Shown: piece after piece, positions 6,617 to 16,284 of the stretch
Layout: every line of letters starts with the position of its first letter
How positions within the stretch are numbered: the first letter of the stretch is position 1
Source of the DNA: Leucobacter weissii
GTDB taxonomy: Bacteria; Actinomycetota; Actinomycetes; Actinomycetales; Microbacteriaceae
Length of the DNA: 64,000 nucleotides
Assembly: GCF_017565745.1 (NCBI RefSeq)
Contig: NZ_JAGDYM010000013.1
Coordinates: forward strand, 62,001 to 126,000
Reading direction: 5' to 3'
Notes under the pieces: model-generated
What the model was told of the DNA's origin: nothing
The model's database searches: none
What the model saw: the letters and a program-made list of their open reading frames with translations, nothing else
Position numbers and translations under genes: made by a program

Positions 6617-8500
6617 ATGCCACAGACCGAGCCGAGCGATTTCGTACGCGCAGCGCACGAGGAGGCCTATGCCGGGCTTCCGTTCGAGGACACTCGCGAT
6701 TTCGACGATGCCGCGCGCGGACTGATCGCCCGCCTCGAACCGGGAGTCGTGCTGAACGACGCCGGAGCGGTGGTGTGGGACAACGACTCCTACGACTTCC
6801 TCGCGCAGCAGGAGCAGGCGCCCGCCACGGTGCACCCGAGTCTCTGGCGGCAGTCGCGGCTGAACGCCATCCAGGGCCTGTTCGAGGTGGTGCCGGGCAT
6901 CTATCAGGTGCGCGGCCTCGATCTCTCGAACCTCACCATCGTCGAGGGCGACACCGGCGTGATCATCGTCGATGCGCTCACCTCCCGCGAGCCGGCCGCG
7001 GCGGCGCTGCGGCTGTATCGAGAGCACCGCGGCGACCGGCCGGTGAAGGCCGTCGTCTACACCCACTGCCACGTCGACCACTTCGGCGGGGTGCTCGGGG
7101 TGATCGACCAGGAGAGCGTCGACCGCGGGGAGGTGCGCGTGATCGCCCCCGAGGGCTTCACCGAGCACGCGATCGCGGAGAACGTCTACGCCGGGGCGGC
7201 GATGGCGCGGCGGGCCGGATACATGTACGGGGCGGCGCTGGACCGCGGCCCTGCGGGGCAGGTCGGCGCCGGTCTCGGCCAGGCGCCCTCGACCGGCACG
7301 GTCGGGCTCGTCGTGCCGACCGATTTCATCACCGCGACCGGTCAGACGATCACGGTCGACGGCGTCGAGATCGAGTTCCAACTGGCCCCAGGCACGGAGG
7401 CCCCGGCGGAGATGCACCTCTACTTCCCGCGCTATCGCGCCTTCTGCATCGCCGAGAACGCGACCCACACCCTGCACAACCTGCTCACCCTCCGCGGCGC
7501 GGTCGTGCGGGATCCGCACGGCTGGGCGGGCTACCTCACCGAGGCGGTCGACCTCTTCGCGGAGCGCAGCGACGTGATCTTCTCGCCGCACCACTGGCCC
7601 ACGTGGGGGAGCGACCGGATCCGCGAGTTCCTCTCCCTCCAGCGGGATCTGTACGCCTACCTCCACGACCAGGCGCTGCGTCTCATCAACCGGGGCTTCC
7701 AGGGAGCCGAGATCGCCGAGAGCCTCGAACTGCCGCCGGCGCTCGAGCGGGCCTGGCACGCCCGCGGCTACTACGGCTCGGTGAGTCACAATCTCAAAGC
7801 CATCTACCAGCGCTACATGGGCTGGTTCGACGGCAATCCGGCGCGACTGTGGCCGCACGAGCCCGGCGCTCAGGCACGGCGCTACGTCGAGGCCATCGGA
7901 GGGCTGGATCGGGTGCTCCAGATCGCGCGCGACGCCTACGACGCGGGCGACTACCGCTGGGCCGCCACCCTGCTCGATCACGCGGTGTTCACCGATGCCG
8001 ACCATGCCGGAGTCCGCGAGCTCTACGCCGCCACGCTGGATCAGCTCGCCTACACGGTGGAGAACGCCACCTGGCGCAACTTCTTCCTCTCCGGCGCGAC
8101 CGAACTGCGGGGTCGGAACTTCGGCACTCCGACCGAGACCACGCCGGTCGAGGTGCTCCGACAGCTCTCCCCGTCGCAGGTGTTCGACTCGATCGCGATC
8201 CGGGTCGACGGGCCGCGCGCGTGGGACGAGTCGCTGTCGCTCGACATCGTGTTCTCCGACCTCGACGAGACCTATCGACTGGTCCTCCGCAACGGGGTGC
8301 TGATCCACCGGCTCAGGATCGACGGAGACGGAGGCGCCGACGCCACCGTCACCGCGGCGACCAAACTGCGGCTGCTCGCGCTGCTCGCAGGGGACGAGAC
8401 CTCGGACGGCATCGAGATCGCTGGAGATGCCGGGGTGCTCGGCAGGCTCACGGCCGTGCTGGATGCGCCGGATCCCTCCTTCAACATCGTCCTGCCGTGA
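6617..8500 (+). CDS. Alkyl sulfatase, metallo-beta-lactamase fold (SdsA1/BDS1-like)
   Basis: A 627-residue enzyme. The N-terminal two thirds are a metallo-beta-lactamase domain with zinc motif THCHVDHFGG (residues 149-158; ligands His150, His152, Asp154, His155) and AENATHTLHN further on. A helical dimerisation region follows (about 390-480), and the C-terminal 120 residues look like an SCP2-type lipid-binding domain, the standard three-part plan of SdsA1. These enzymes hydrolyse primary alkyl sulfates such as dodecyl sulfate to alcohol and sulfate. I see no signal peptide, unlike secreted SdsA1, so a cytoplasmic site is likely. AGGAGGGTAGGG precedes the ATG. It is divergent from the LAL regulator. 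Confidence 0.88.
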   Translation: MPQTEPSDFVRAAHEEAYAGLPFEDTRDFDDAARGLIARLEPGVVLNDAGAVVWDNDSYDFLAQQEQAPATVHPSLWRQSRLNAIQGLFEVVPGIYQVRGLDLSNLTIVEGDTGVIIVDALTSREPAAAALRLYREHRGDRPVKAVVYTHCHVDHFGGVLGVIDQESVDRGEVRVIAPEGFTEHAIAENVYAGAAMARRAGYMYGAALDRGPAGQVGAGLGQAPSTGTVGLVVPTDFITATGQTITVDGVEIEFQLAPGTEAPAEMHLYFPRYRAFCIAENATHTLHNLLTLRGAVVRDPHGWAGYLTEAVDLFAERSDVIFSPHHWPTWGSDRIREFLSLQRDLYAYLHDQALRLINRGFQGAEIAESLELPPALERAWHARGYYGSVSHNLKAIYQRYMGWFDGNPARLWPHEPGAQARRYVEAIGGLDRVLQIARDAYDAGDYRWAATLLDHAVFTDADHAGVRELYAATLDQLAYTVENATWRNFFLSGATELRGRNFGTPTETTPVEVLRQLSPSQVFDSIAIRVDGPRAWDESLSLDIVFSDLDETYRLVLRNGVLIHRLRIDGDGGADATVTAATKLRLLALLAGDETSDGIEIAGDAGVLGRLTAVLDAPDPSFNIVLP

Positions 8501-8510
8501 GCTGAGAACG

Positions 8511-8550
8511 GCGGACGTGCCGGTCAGCGCAGCTCGATCGGCACGTCCGC
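8511..8550. terminator. Bidirectional terminator candidate
   Basis: Perfect 12-base inverted repeat GCGGACGTGCCG / CGGCACGTCCGC with a 16-base loop. It lies between two convergent genes and includes the last codons of the HerA-like gene. Confidence 0.5.
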
Positions 8551-9606
8551 TCCACCCTCCTCGGTCAATCGCGACCCCATCCGCACCAGTTGCGGCTCGC
8601 GCGCGAAGCCACCGGCGAACAGGGCCTGGCCCTGGGAGAAACCCGGAGAACGCCGGATGAGCTCGCCGGGGGCGTAGCCGAAGATCTGCGAGAGCTCCTC
8701 GAGGTCGCGGGGCGAGCTCATCTTCATGAGCGCGAGGTTGTCGCACTGCGAGATCGCGTTGGGGTGCAGCTTCGAGGGGCGCTGCGTCGAGAGCAGCAAC
8801 CAGATGCCGTACTTGCGGCCCTCCGCGGCGATCTGCACGATCCGGTCGGTCAGCAGCCGGGCCAGTGGAGTCGTGGCCTCGGGGGAGCAGAGATTGTGGG
8901 CCTCGTCGATCACCACGAGCCGACCGATCCGCTCGTGCCGCCCGGCCCAGAGGCGATCGAGCACCGCGAGCGCCGCGGCCTGCATCTGGGCGGTCGAGTC
9001 GAAGCCGCCGATGTCGACGACGGTCGCGTCCGCCCGTTCGCTCAGCACGTCGGTCACGTCCGGTCCGCCCCAGGCCCAGAGGTCCCACTCGGCGACGCCG
9101 AGATTCTCGATGCGGGTGGCGACCCGCTGGAACGCGGGTTCGGGGCGCTCGCGCAGCCAGGCGACGAGCGGCTGGTCGAGACCGGCGAGCAGGTCGGCCT
9201 CGACGCGCAGAACCGCGTTGAAGTCCTCCGCGTCGAGCACCGGATCCATCTGCAGGATCGCGGCCCGGGAACGCACGTCGAGGTCGACGAAGCGCACCCG
9301 CAGCGGATCGCCGTGGCCGGAGCCGGAGCGCAGCACCCGCACATCGCGCTCCGCGAGGCGCGCAGCCGATTCGGGCGCCGCGTCCTCCCGCACCCCTCCG
9401 AGATGGACGAAATCGGAGTTCGGGTCGAGGATCACGAGCGGCAACCGCGTGTGCAGGAGCACCTGCTCGAGCAGCACGCCGAGCGCGTAGGTCTTCCCCG
9501 AACCGCTCTGCCCGCACCAGAAGGTGTGACGGTTGAGGCGACTGGCCTGCAGCACGGCGGGCGCATCCGAGTCGAGGAGGGTTCCGATGGGCAGCTGTTC
9601 CGACAT
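8524..9606 (-). CDS. HerA-like ATPase (DUF87)
   Basis: A 360-residue AAA+-like P-loop protein of the HerA/FtsK superfamily. Walker A is CGQSGSGKTY (about 31-40), Walker B is LVVIDEAHN (about 238-246), and the sensor region LLLSTQRPSKLHPNAIS matches HerA-type DNA-translocating ATPases; QRP...Q and NLALMKM are conserved in this group. HerA works with the NurA nuclease in end resection, but no nurA is next to it, so the role is open (DNA repair, defence or conjugation-like export). I prefer the ATG at 9606: TAGCTT lies seven bases upstream, a leaderless arrangement. An in-frame GTG at 9615 is less likely. Confidence 0.8.
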   Translation of the reverse strand: MSEQLPIGTLLDSDAPAVLQASRLNRHTFWCGQSGSGKTYALGVLLEQVLLHTRLPLVILDPNSDFVHLGGVREDAAPESAARLAERDVRVLRSGSGHGDPLRVRFVDLDVRSRAAILQMDPVLDAEDFNAVLRVEADLLAGLDQPLVAWLRERPEPAFQRVATRIENLGVAEWDLWAWGGPDVTDVLSERADATVVDIGGFDSTAQMQAAALAVLDRLWAGRHERIGRLVVIDEAHNLCSPEATTPLARLLTDRIVQIAAEGRKYGIWLLLSTQRPSKLHPNAISQCDNLALMKMSSPRDLEELSQIFGYAPGELIRRSPGFSQGQALFAGGFAREPQLVRMGSRLTEEGGADVPIELR

Positions 9607-9613
9607 GCAGACC

Positions 9614-9619
9614 AAGCTA
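9614..9619 (-). promoter_or_regulatory. -10 box of the HerA-like gene
   Basis: TAGCTT on the minus strand, seven bases before the ATG at 9606, supports that start and a leaderless mRNA. Confidence 0.45.
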
Positions 9620-9746
9620 TCCGATCGCCCGAGGGGGCGGTGGGGACCGCTCGCCCCCTCGGGGTGAGCGGTCGTCGACTCGGCGGCGATCCGGGCCTAG
9701 GGTGGCCTCAGATCGGATCCGAACCGTGTCCGAGAGGAGGGCGCCG

Positions 9747-11423
9747 ATGACCGGGGTACTGGCTGGTTTCGAGCTCCGGAACCTGGGGAGCGAGCTGCTC
9801 GCGGGCATCACGCTCGTGACGATCGCTATCCCGCTGAACATCGGCTACGCCCAGATCGCCGGACTGCCGCCCACGGCCGGGCTGTACGCGCTCATCGTGC
9901 CCACCGTCGTCTACGCGCTGACGGTGTCGTCCCGTCAGGTCGTCGTGTCTCCGGATGCGGCTGCCGCGGCCCTCGTCGCCTCCTCGCTCGGCGGGCTGGC
10001 CGCAGCCGGCTCCGATGCGTACCTCACGATGGCGCTCGCGCAGGCGATCATCTGCGGTGCGGTCCTTCTGCTCATGGCGGTGTGCAGACTCGGCTTCCTC
10101 GCGAATTTCCTCTCCGAACCGATCCTGGTCGGCTTCGTCGGCGGACTCGCGCTCGACATCCTCGTCTCTCAGGCCGCGAAGATGCTCGGCATCCATCTGG
10201 AATCCGGTGAGGAGTTCGTCGGCAAGCTCATCGGACTGATCGGCGGGCTCGTCGAGGCGAACCCCTGGTCCGCCCTGATCTCCGCGCTGTCGCTCGGCGT
10301 CATCGTCCTCGGGCGGCGTCTCTCCCCGCTCGTGCCCTGGGCCCTGATCGTGCTGGTCGGCGCCACCGCCGCGGTCGCGGTCGCCGGTGCTGAGGAGGCC
10401 GGCGTCGCCGTGCTGGGGGAGGTGCCCGCCGGCCTGCCCGTGCTCACCCTGCCGACGCTCGGTCTGCACGAGTGGCTGCTACTGATCCCCTCCGCACTCG
10501 CGCTGACCGCGGTGATCTCGGTCGAGGGGCTGCTCGTATCCCGGTCCTACGCCGAGAGACGCGGCTATCCGGTGGACGCCGACCGGGATCTCGCCGCCTA
10601 CGGTCTCGCGAACGTCGCCGCGGGTCTGAGCGGAAGCTTCTCCGTCGGCTCCTCGACCTCGCGCACGGCGGCGATGGACCAGGCCGGATCCCGCACGCAG
10701 CTGCCCTCGCTGCTGCTCGCCGCGGTCACCCTGATCCTGCTCCTCTTCGGCACCGGACTTCTGGAGAGCATTCCCTCGCCCGCCATCGGCGCGATCGTCG
10801 CGGTGGCCGTCGCGCCGCTCCTGGGGCTGCGCAAGCTCCGTCGGCTGTGGCGGCTCGACCGCTTCGAGTTCGCGGTGGCCGCCGTCTGCTTCCTCGTCAC
10901 CGTGCTCGTGGGGTCGATTCCGGGGATCATCGTGGCCTTCGTGCTCGCACTGATCAACCTCGCGCGTCGCGCTGCCCACCCCGCGATCGACGTGCTCGCC
11001 GTGCCCGGGGAGGCCGGAGCCGCCCCGGTCTCCCCGGATGCGGACTCGGAGCGGCTGATCGCCGGCTCGGGCACGGTCTCCGCGCCCGGTGTGCTGGTGA
11101 TCCGACTGGCGGCGCCGCTCTTCTTCGCCAATGCGGAGGAGTTCATGCGGACGATCCGCCGCTCCGTCGACGCCGCAGCGGAGTCCGGGGAGCCCGTGCG
11201 CCATCTGGTGCTCGACCTCGAGGCGGTGACCGATGTCGACGTCACCGCCGCCGACGGATTCGCGCGGCTGCGGGAATGGCTCGACGCACGCCAGATCGAG
11301 ATCGGTTTCAGCCGGGTCAGAACCGGTGCGCTTCCTCGCCTCCGGCGGTTCGGCGTGATCGCCGAACCGGATCGGGTCTACGCGAGCAACAGGGAGGCGC
11401 TGCGCCATACGCGCGAGCGCTGA
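9747..11423 (+). CDS. SulP/SLC26 anion permease with STAS domain
   Basis: A 558-residue membrane transporter. The transporter core has about 12-14 helices, with the SulP signatures AGITLVTIAIPLNIGYAQIA near the start and SGSFSVGSSTSRTA in the middle. The C-terminal cytoplasmic part (about 445-550) is a STAS domain (LVLDLEAVTDVDVTAADGF). SulP proteins carry sulfate, bicarbonate or other small anions, usually with H+ or Na+. No carbonic anhydrase is adjacent, so the substrate is open. The ATG at 9747 follows GAGAGGAGG; the frame is open to 9702 but that start overlaps a TAGGGT -10 box (9698-9703). Confidence 0.9.
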   Translation: MTGVLAGFELRNLGSELLAGITLVTIAIPLNIGYAQIAGLPPTAGLYALIVPTVVYALTVSSRQVVVSPDAAAAALVASSLGGLAAAGSDAYLTMALAQAIICGAVLLLMAVCRLGFLANFLSEPILVGFVGGLALDILVSQAAKMLGIHLESGEEFVGKLIGLIGGLVEANPWSALISALSLGVIVLGRRLSPLVPWALIVLVGATAAVAVAGAEEAGVAVLGEVPAGLPVLTLPTLGLHEWLLLIPSALALTAVISVEGLLVSRSYAERRGYPVDADRDLAAYGLANVAAGLSGSFSVGSSTSRTAAMDQAGSRTQLPSLLLAAVTLILLLFGTGLLESIPSPAIGAIVAVAVAPLLGLRKLRRLWRLDRFEFAVAAVCFLVTVLVGSIPGIIVAFVLALINLARRAAHPAIDVLAVPGEAGAAPVSPDADSERLIAGSGTVSAPGVLVIRLAAPLFFANAEEFMRTIRRSVDAAAESGEPVRHLVLDLEAVTDVDVTAADGFARLREWLDARQIEIGFSRVRTGALPRLRRFGVIAEPDRVYASNREALRHTRER

Positions 11424-11463
11424 CGGGGGTCCTGGGCATCATGTCCCGCCCGCGCCCTCCGGC

Positions 11464-11500
11464 GGCGAGTGGCCCTGAGCATCCGAGGAGGCCGCTCACC
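11464..11500. terminator. Weak stem-loop between convergent genes
   Basis: GGCGAGTGGCC and GGCCGCTCACC can pair with one mismatch and one G-T pair. It overlaps the last codons of the minus-strand membrane protein gene. Confidence 0.3.
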
Positions 11501-12833
11501 GCTCCCGCGACGGCCGACGCAGCAGCTCGACCGCGAGCAGCACGAGCAGGACGACGAGCAGCGTGGTCACGACGCCGGCCGCCGTGGGCGGGCGGTTCAG
11601 GAAGAGGACGACCACCCCGACCCCGATCGTCGCGAGCACGATCGCGGACCGCCAGCGCTCGACCGCGCGTCCGAAGGAGTCCGTGCTCAGACCGCGTCGA
11701 TCCGCCGCCCCGCGCGCCGCGGAGAAACCGGTCTCCGCCGCGCCGCGGATCGCCCGCGCCGGGCGGGATCCGCCGGCCATCCAGCCGCCGAGGGCGAGGA
11801 AGATGCTGAGCACGACCATCGCCAGGATCGTCGACGACATGAGGAGCGTGAGCTGGTCGAAGACGAGATGCGCCGTCGCCGCGGGCATGATCGAGGGGCT
11901 GACCGCCCCCGCGAAGAACTGCTTGCCGATGCCCAGGCCGGCCGCGAGCAGCAGGAACGAGACGGTGAGGCCGGCTCCCGCCCAGGCGAGCGCGCGCGGA
12001 CGATCCCGCGCGAGGGCGACTCCCACGCCGAGCAGCGCGAGGACGATCCAGGGCAGCCAGTAGCCCGCCGCGACCGCGATCTGGTAGACCGTGCGCACGA
12101 GCACGAGCGAGTCCGCGGTGAGAATCGGGATCGCGCGATCGATCTCGGGGATGCTCTCGGCGAAGCCGAGGCCGCGCCCGGCGAGTACGTCCTTCACCTC
12201 GCGGATGACGCTGCTGAGCTGGAGCGAGAGCGTGCCGTCCTCCGAGAGCTGCAGCGCCGCGTTCGGATCCCCCTGGATCACGGCGACCGCACGCCCGTGG
12301 GTCTCGCGCAGAGCGCCCTCCCAGAGCTGCGCGAACTGCGGCGACGAGACGAGTTGCTCGACACCCGTCCTGATGAGCGATCGCATGCCCTCGGCCGCGG
12401 GGCCCTGCAGCAGCGGGACCGCGGCCTTCGCTCGCGGCGGGAGGTCGAGCTCCTCGATGCCGGCGAAGAGATCGGACACGAGGCCGTCGACGTCGACGTT
12501 CTCCTCGATGCCCTGCACCACCTGATCGGTCACGAGCGACTGGACGGCGGGCTGCTCGGCGAGCGGCGCGAAGGTCTGCACGAAGCGGTCCGTGTCGACG
12601 AGTTGCAGCCGCGCCCAGGTGCCGAGCGCGGCCACCGGGGCGAGCAGCACGCTCACGACCACGAGGACGACGGCGACCGCGGTGCGCGCCCGGCCGCCTG
12701 CCGGTGCGCGCCCGGTCTCCGGCCGCCGGGCCGCGGCCGCGAGTTCCCGGTTCCTGTCCTCGAGCTCGCGGCTCCGCTGCTCGAGTTCGAGGATGCGAGC
12801 TCGAAGCGCATGGACGTCGTCCGATGCCCCCAT
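11496..12833 (-). CDS. Membrane protein with N-terminal coiled coil, unknown
   Basis: A 445-residue protein. Residues 5-35 form a short coiled coil with heptads of Leu (LRARILELEQRSRELEDRNR). One membrane helix follows (about 50-72), then a mostly helical domain of about 150 residues, predicted outside the membrane, and at least five more helices in the C-terminal half (about 240-330 and 400-440). No catalytic motif is seen. The plan is like that of uncharacterised actinobacterial integral membrane proteins. GGAGGA is placed before the ATG. It is convergent with SulP, and the next gene on the same strand, the EamA exporter, lies 86 bases upstream. Function unknown. Confidence 0.75.
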   Translation of the reverse strand: MGASDDVHALRARILELEQRSRELEDRNRELAAAARRPETGRAPAGGRARTAVAVVLVVVSVLLAPVAALGTWARLQLVDTDRFVQTFAPLAEQPAVQSLVTDQVVQGIEENVDVDGLVSDLFAGIEELDLPPRAKAAVPLLQGPAAEGMRSLIRTGVEQLVSSPQFAQLWEGALRETHGRAVAVIQGDPNAALQLSEDGTLSLQLSSVIREVKDVLAGRGLGFAESIPEIDRAIPILTADSLVLVRTVYQIAVAAGYWLPWIVLALLGVGVALARDRPRALAWAGAGLTVSFLLLAAGLGIGKQFFAGAVSPSIMPAATAHLVFDQLTLLMSSTILAMVVLSIFLALGGWMAGGSRPARAIRGAAETGFSAARGAADRRGLSTDSFGRAVERWRSAIVLATIGVGVVVLFLNRPPTAAGVVTTLLVVLLVLLAVELLRRPSRER

Positions 12834-12919
12834 GATTCCTCCGTCCCCGGGCGGCCCCTCCGTCCCGGGGCCGCGTCACCGGCCACTTCAGCCTATCCGC
12901 GCACCTCGCGGGGCTGCTC

Positions 12920-13888
12920 TCACCCGTTGCGGGTGGTGCGCCGAGAGGATCCGACGCGCGGAGAGCTCCGGGAGCGCAGAAGCTCGCCGACCTTCACGGT
13001 GACCACGCCGGCGATGATGAGGGCCGCTCCGAGCCACTGGATCGCCGTCGGCACGACCGAGAGGAGCACGATCGTCCAGACGATCCCGAACATCGCCTCC
13101 GAATAGCCGGTGAAGCTGGCGACGGTCGCGCCGAGGCGCCGGGAGGCGGCCACGCCCAGCACGTAGGCGCAGACGGTCGACACCAGCACCATGCCCGCGA
13201 CGGCCGCCGCCGCGGGCACCTCCGCGTCGGCGATCGTGACGGGCGAGGACGAGATCCGGAACGGGAGCAGGCCGACGGCGCTCACGATCCCGAGCCCGAC
13301 TGCGGCCAGCGCGAGACCGAGACCGACGAAGGGCAGCGGGGCGATGCCGTGCTCCTGCGAGGCGCCCGTCGCGAAGTAGGCGGCGTTGCCGACCGCTGCG
13401 ACCAGCGCGAAGAGGATGCCCAGCGGATTCAGGGCGCCGCCCGCGAGCACGCCGGAGATCGCGACGAGGCCCAGAACCGCGAGTGCGGCCCCGAGCAGGG
13501 TGACGCCGGACGGCGCGAGCCTCGTCCGCGCCCAGGTCCAGAGCATCAGCAGCACCGGCCCCATGAACTCGATCAGCAGGGCGAGGCTGGGAGGGATGAA
13601 CTGGACGGCGACGAAGAACGAGAGCTGGCACGCCACGATCGCGAGCAGACCGAACAGGAGGATCGTGCGCCATGCCCGGAGCACCCGGGACCACTGACCT
13701 CGGAGCATCACGAGCGTGGGGATCAGCAGGGCGAGCGCCGCGAAGAGGATACGGGCCGTCGTGGCCGCGCCGGGCGACCACCCCGAGGAGATGAGCGCGC
13801 TCGCGAAGATCCCCGACAGCGCGAAGCACGCCGCGGAACCGATGGCCAGCACGAAACCGGCGAAAGAGAACCCGCGCGCCGCACGCAC
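12920..13888 (-). CDS. EamA/DMT family transporter (RhtA-like)
   Basis: A 322-residue membrane protein with ten helices built of two EamA repeats (about 10-145 and 155-300). The IEFMGPVLLMLW part at the end of the first repeat and the ATVASFTGYSEAMFG part in the second are typical of RhtA-like exporters of threonine, homoserine or related metabolites. I set the start at the GTG at 13888, since GGAGGTGA (13894-13901), a near-perfect anti-SD match, is then five bases upstream; a GTG at 13897 lies inside this ribosome site. The basic C-terminal tail is not conserved. Substrate unknown. Confidence 0.85.
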   Translation of the reverse strand: MRAARGFSFAGFVLAIGSAACFALSGIFASALISSGWSPGAATTARILFAALALLIPTLVMLRGQWSRVLRAWRTILLFGLLAIVACQLSFFVAVQFIPPSLALLIEFMGPVLLMLWTWARTRLAPSGVTLLGAALAVLGLVAISGVLAGGALNPLGILFALVAAVGNAAYFATGASQEHGIAPLPFVGLGLALAAVGLGIVSAVGLLPFRISSSPVTIADAEVPAAAAVAGMVLVSTVCAYVLGVAASRRLGATVASFTGYSEAMFGIVWTIVLLSVVPTAIQWLGAALIIAGVVTVKVGELLRSRSSPRVGSSRRTTRNG

Positions 13889-14007
13889 CGCCGTCACCTC
13901 CGAGATATCGTCGCCGACACCGTCCGGGCGGTGGCGCGCTGTCCACCCCCGATCCTATCCGGATCGTGGGTGGGGGAAACAAATCGTCACTCCCGGCCTG
14001 CTCTCGG

Positions 14008-14013
14008 TACGCT
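14008..14013 (+). promoter_or_regulatory. -10 box of the M20 peptidase gene
   Basis: TACGCT, seven bases before the ATG at 14021; leaderless transcript likely. Confidence 0.5.
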
Positions 14014-14020
14014 GGTAGTC

Positions 14021-15346
14021 ATGAGCGATGCACCGCACGGCGCCGCAGCCGAGGCCGCGCTTTCCGAGACGGCTCGGATCGCCCGTGATCTGATCCGCTT
14101 CGACACCTCGAACCGCGGGGGCGGCGATGCCAACCCCGAGGCCGAGGCCGCCGCCTACGTCTCCGACTACCTGCGCGCGCTCGGCCTCGAGCCGATCACG
14201 ATCGAGTCCGAGCCGGGGCGCGCGAGCGTGATCGCTCGGGTCGAGGGAGGCGAGCCCGAGCTTCCGGCCCTGGTGCTGCACGGGCACCTCGACGTCGTCC
14301 CGGCCGACCCGGCGAACTGGTCCGTGGATCCCTTCGCCGGCGTGGTCAAGGACGGCATGCTGTGGGGGCGCGGAGCCGTCGACATGAAGGACATGGACGC
14401 CATGATGCTGACCGCCGTCGCGGAGCTGCTGCGCGCCGGCGAGCGCCCCAGGCGGACGCTCATCCTCGCGTTCTTCGCCGATGAGGAGAACGGCGGGGTC
14501 TACGGCTCCCACCATCTCGTGCGGCATCACCCCGAGCTGTTCGCGGGCGCGGGCACGGCGATCAGCGAGGTGGGCGGGTACTCGGTGGAGCTGGGCGGCA
14601 CCCGTGCCTACCTGCTGCAGACCGGCGAGAAGGCCATGGACTGGATCCGGCTGCGCGCGCGCGGCACTGCGGCGCACGGCTCCCGCGTGTGGCACGACAA
14701 CGCGGTCACCCGGCTGGCGGAGGCCGTGGCCGCGCTGGGACGGCACGACTGGCCGCTCGCGCTCTGCGACACCACGAGAGAGCTGATCGACTCGATCGCC
14801 GGGATCCTGGGGGAGGATCCGCAGGAGGTCGGCGCGGAGCAACTGGTGCTGCGCGCGGGCAAGGGTGCCGGCTTCATCCAGGCGAGCCTGCGGAACACCT
14901 CGAACCCCACCGTGCTCGCCGCGGGCTACAAGCACAACGTCATCCCGGACACCGCCGAGGCGCTCGTGGACGTGCGATCGCTCCCCGCCGATCAGCCGGG
15001 CATCCTCGCCGAGGTGCAGCGGATCGTGGGCGAGGACATCGAGATCGACGTCCTGCACAGCGACATCGGCTTGGAGGTGCCGTTCGCGGGGGAGGCCGTC
15101 GACGCCATGATCGCGAGCCTGCGCGTCCATGATCCCGAGGCGCGGGTGCTGCCCTACCTGCTGTCGGGCGGGACCGACAACAAGGCGCTCTCGCGCCTGG
15201 GCATCACCGGCTACGGCTTCGTGCCGCTGCGCCTGCCGGCAGACCTCGATTTTCCGGGGATGTTCCACGGGGTCGATGAGCGCGTGCCGCTCGAGGCCCT
15301 CGATTTCGGGCATCGCGTGCTGGTGGACCTGCTGCGCAGCTATTGA
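14021..15346 (+). CDS. M20/M25/M40 family metallopeptidase
   Basis: A 441-residue zinc hydrolase. Metal-site motifs are LHGHLDVVPAD (first His and bridging region), GRGAVDMKDMDA (bridging Asp), ADEENGG (catalytic Glu and metal Glu) and GMFHGVDERV (last His). The middle part is the small dimerisation domain. This family (ArgE/DapE/carboxypeptidase kind) cuts N-acylated amino acids or dipeptides; the true substrate is unknown. The frame stays open far upstream in the complement of the EamA gene, but only the ATG at 14021 has promoter support. It is followed after 68 bases by uppP. Confidence 0.88.
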   Translation: MSDAPHGAAAEAALSETARIARDLIRFDTSNRGGGDANPEAEAAAYVSDYLRALGLEPITIESEPGRASVIARVEGGEPELPALVLHGHLDVVPADPANWSVDPFAGVVKDGMLWGRGAVDMKDMDAMMLTAVAELLRAGERPRRTLILAFFADEENGGVYGSHHLVRHHPELFAGAGTAISEVGGYSVELGGTRAYLLQTGEKAMDWIRLRARGTAAHGSRVWHDNAVTRLAEAVAALGRHDWPLALCDTTRELIDSIAGILGEDPQEVGAEQLVLRAGKGAGFIQASLRNTSNPTVLAAGYKHNVIPDTAEALVDVRSLPADQPGILAEVQRIVGEDIEIDVLHSDIGLEVPFAGEAVDAMIASLRVHDPEARVLPYLLSGGTDNKALSRLGITGYGFVPLRLPADLDFPGMFHGVDERVPLEALDFGHRVLVDLLRSY

Positions 15347-15350
15347 CGAG

Positions 15351-15356
15351 TAGGGT
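15351..15356 (+). promoter_or_regulatory. Possible -10 box of uppP-mshC
   Basis: TAGGGT just after the M20 gene stop and about 60 bases before uppP. It would give uppP-mshC its own promoter and a short leader. Confidence 0.35.
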
Positions 15357-15414
15357 GGACGCTGGCCCGCGTCGGGCCTGATTCGGTGCGCGGTCGAGCG
15401 CGGAAAGGTGAGGC

Positions 15415-16284
15415 ATGGGCTTCTTCGAGGCGATCCTGCTCGGCATCATTCAGGGACTCACCGAGTTCCTCCCCATCTCCTCCAGCGCCCACCTGCGCAT
15501 CGCGAGCGAGCTGCTCGGCATCGGCGATGCCGGGGCCTCGTTCACCGCCATCACCCAGCTGGGCACGGAGGCGGCGGTCGTCGTGTTCTTCTGGAAGGAC
15601 ATCGTCCGGATCATCGGGAGATGGTTCCGTTCGCTCGCCGGATCGGTGCCCCGGCGCGACCCCGATGCCCTCATGGGGTGGTGGATCATCCTCGGCACGG
15701 TGCCGATCGTGCTGCTCGGGCTGCTCTTCGAGGACGCCATCGACAGCACCCTGCGCTCGCTCTGGTTCGTCGCCTTCGCCCTGATCGTCTTCGGCATCTT
15801 GCTCGGAGCCGCGGACCGCTACGCCAAGCAGGAGCGAGAGCTGTCGCAGCTGAACTGGAAGCACGGCCTGCTCTTCGGACTGGCGCAATCCCTCGCCCTC
15901 ATCCCCGGCGTATCGCGCTCGGGGGGCACCATCACCGCCGGCCGCCTCATGGGCTACACGCGCGAGGCCGCGGCTCGCTACTCCTTCCTGCTCGCCATTC
16001 CCGCGGTGTTCGGATCGGGCGGCTACAAGCTGATCAAGTCGATCGGGGATCCGGTCGCGGCGCCACCGGGGCCGACCGCCGCGGCCACCGTCGTGGCGTT
16101 CGTCGTCGCTCTCGTGGTCATCGGCGTGTTCATGCGGTACATCTCCCGGGGCAGCTTCATGCCCTTCGTCGTGTACCGGGTACTGCTCGGTCTCGTGATC
16201 ATCGTGCTGCTCGCGACGGGAACGATAGACGCCGAGAGCGGCGCGACAGCGGCGACCGCCGCGAGCGGAGGAGTGACACCGTGA
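15415..16284 (+). CDS. uppP: Undecaprenyl-diphosphate phosphatase
   Basis: A 289-residue membrane enzyme (BacA/UppP) that recycles the lipid carrier undecaprenyl diphosphate to the monophosphate for peptidoglycan synthesis, and gives basal bacitracin tolerance. Both active-site motifs are present: [14 protein letters not shown] (residues 11-24) and [14 protein letters not shown] (about 164-177). Eight or so helices fit the family. The ribosome site is GGAAAGGTGAGG. The stop overlaps the mshC start (GTGA), so the two are translationally coupled. The same pair is neighbour in mycobacteria (uppP is Rv2136c, mshC is Rv2130c). Confidence 0.95.
   Translation: MGFFEAILLGIIQGLTEFLPISSSAHLRIASELLGIGDAGASFTAITQLGTEAAVVVFFWKDIVRIIGRWFRSLAGSVPRRDPDALMGWWIILGTVPIVLLGLLFEDAIDSTLRSLWFVAFALIVFGILLGAADRYAKQERELSQLNWKHGLLFGLAQSLALIPGVSRSGGTITAGRLMGYTREAAARYSFLLAIPAVFGSGGYKLIKSIGDPVAAPPGPTAAATVVAFVVALVVIGVFMRYISRGSFMPFVVYRVLLGLVIIVLLATGTIDAESGATAATAASGGVTP

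Noticed and set aside
6485..9517. 1010-codon minus-strand frame under the alkyl sulfatase gene
   Set aside because: It overlaps the sulfatase and HerA-like genes and shows no domain.
8524..9606. HerA-NurA defence or Sir2-HerA system
   Set aside because: No nurA, sir2 or other defence partner is next to the HerA-like gene.
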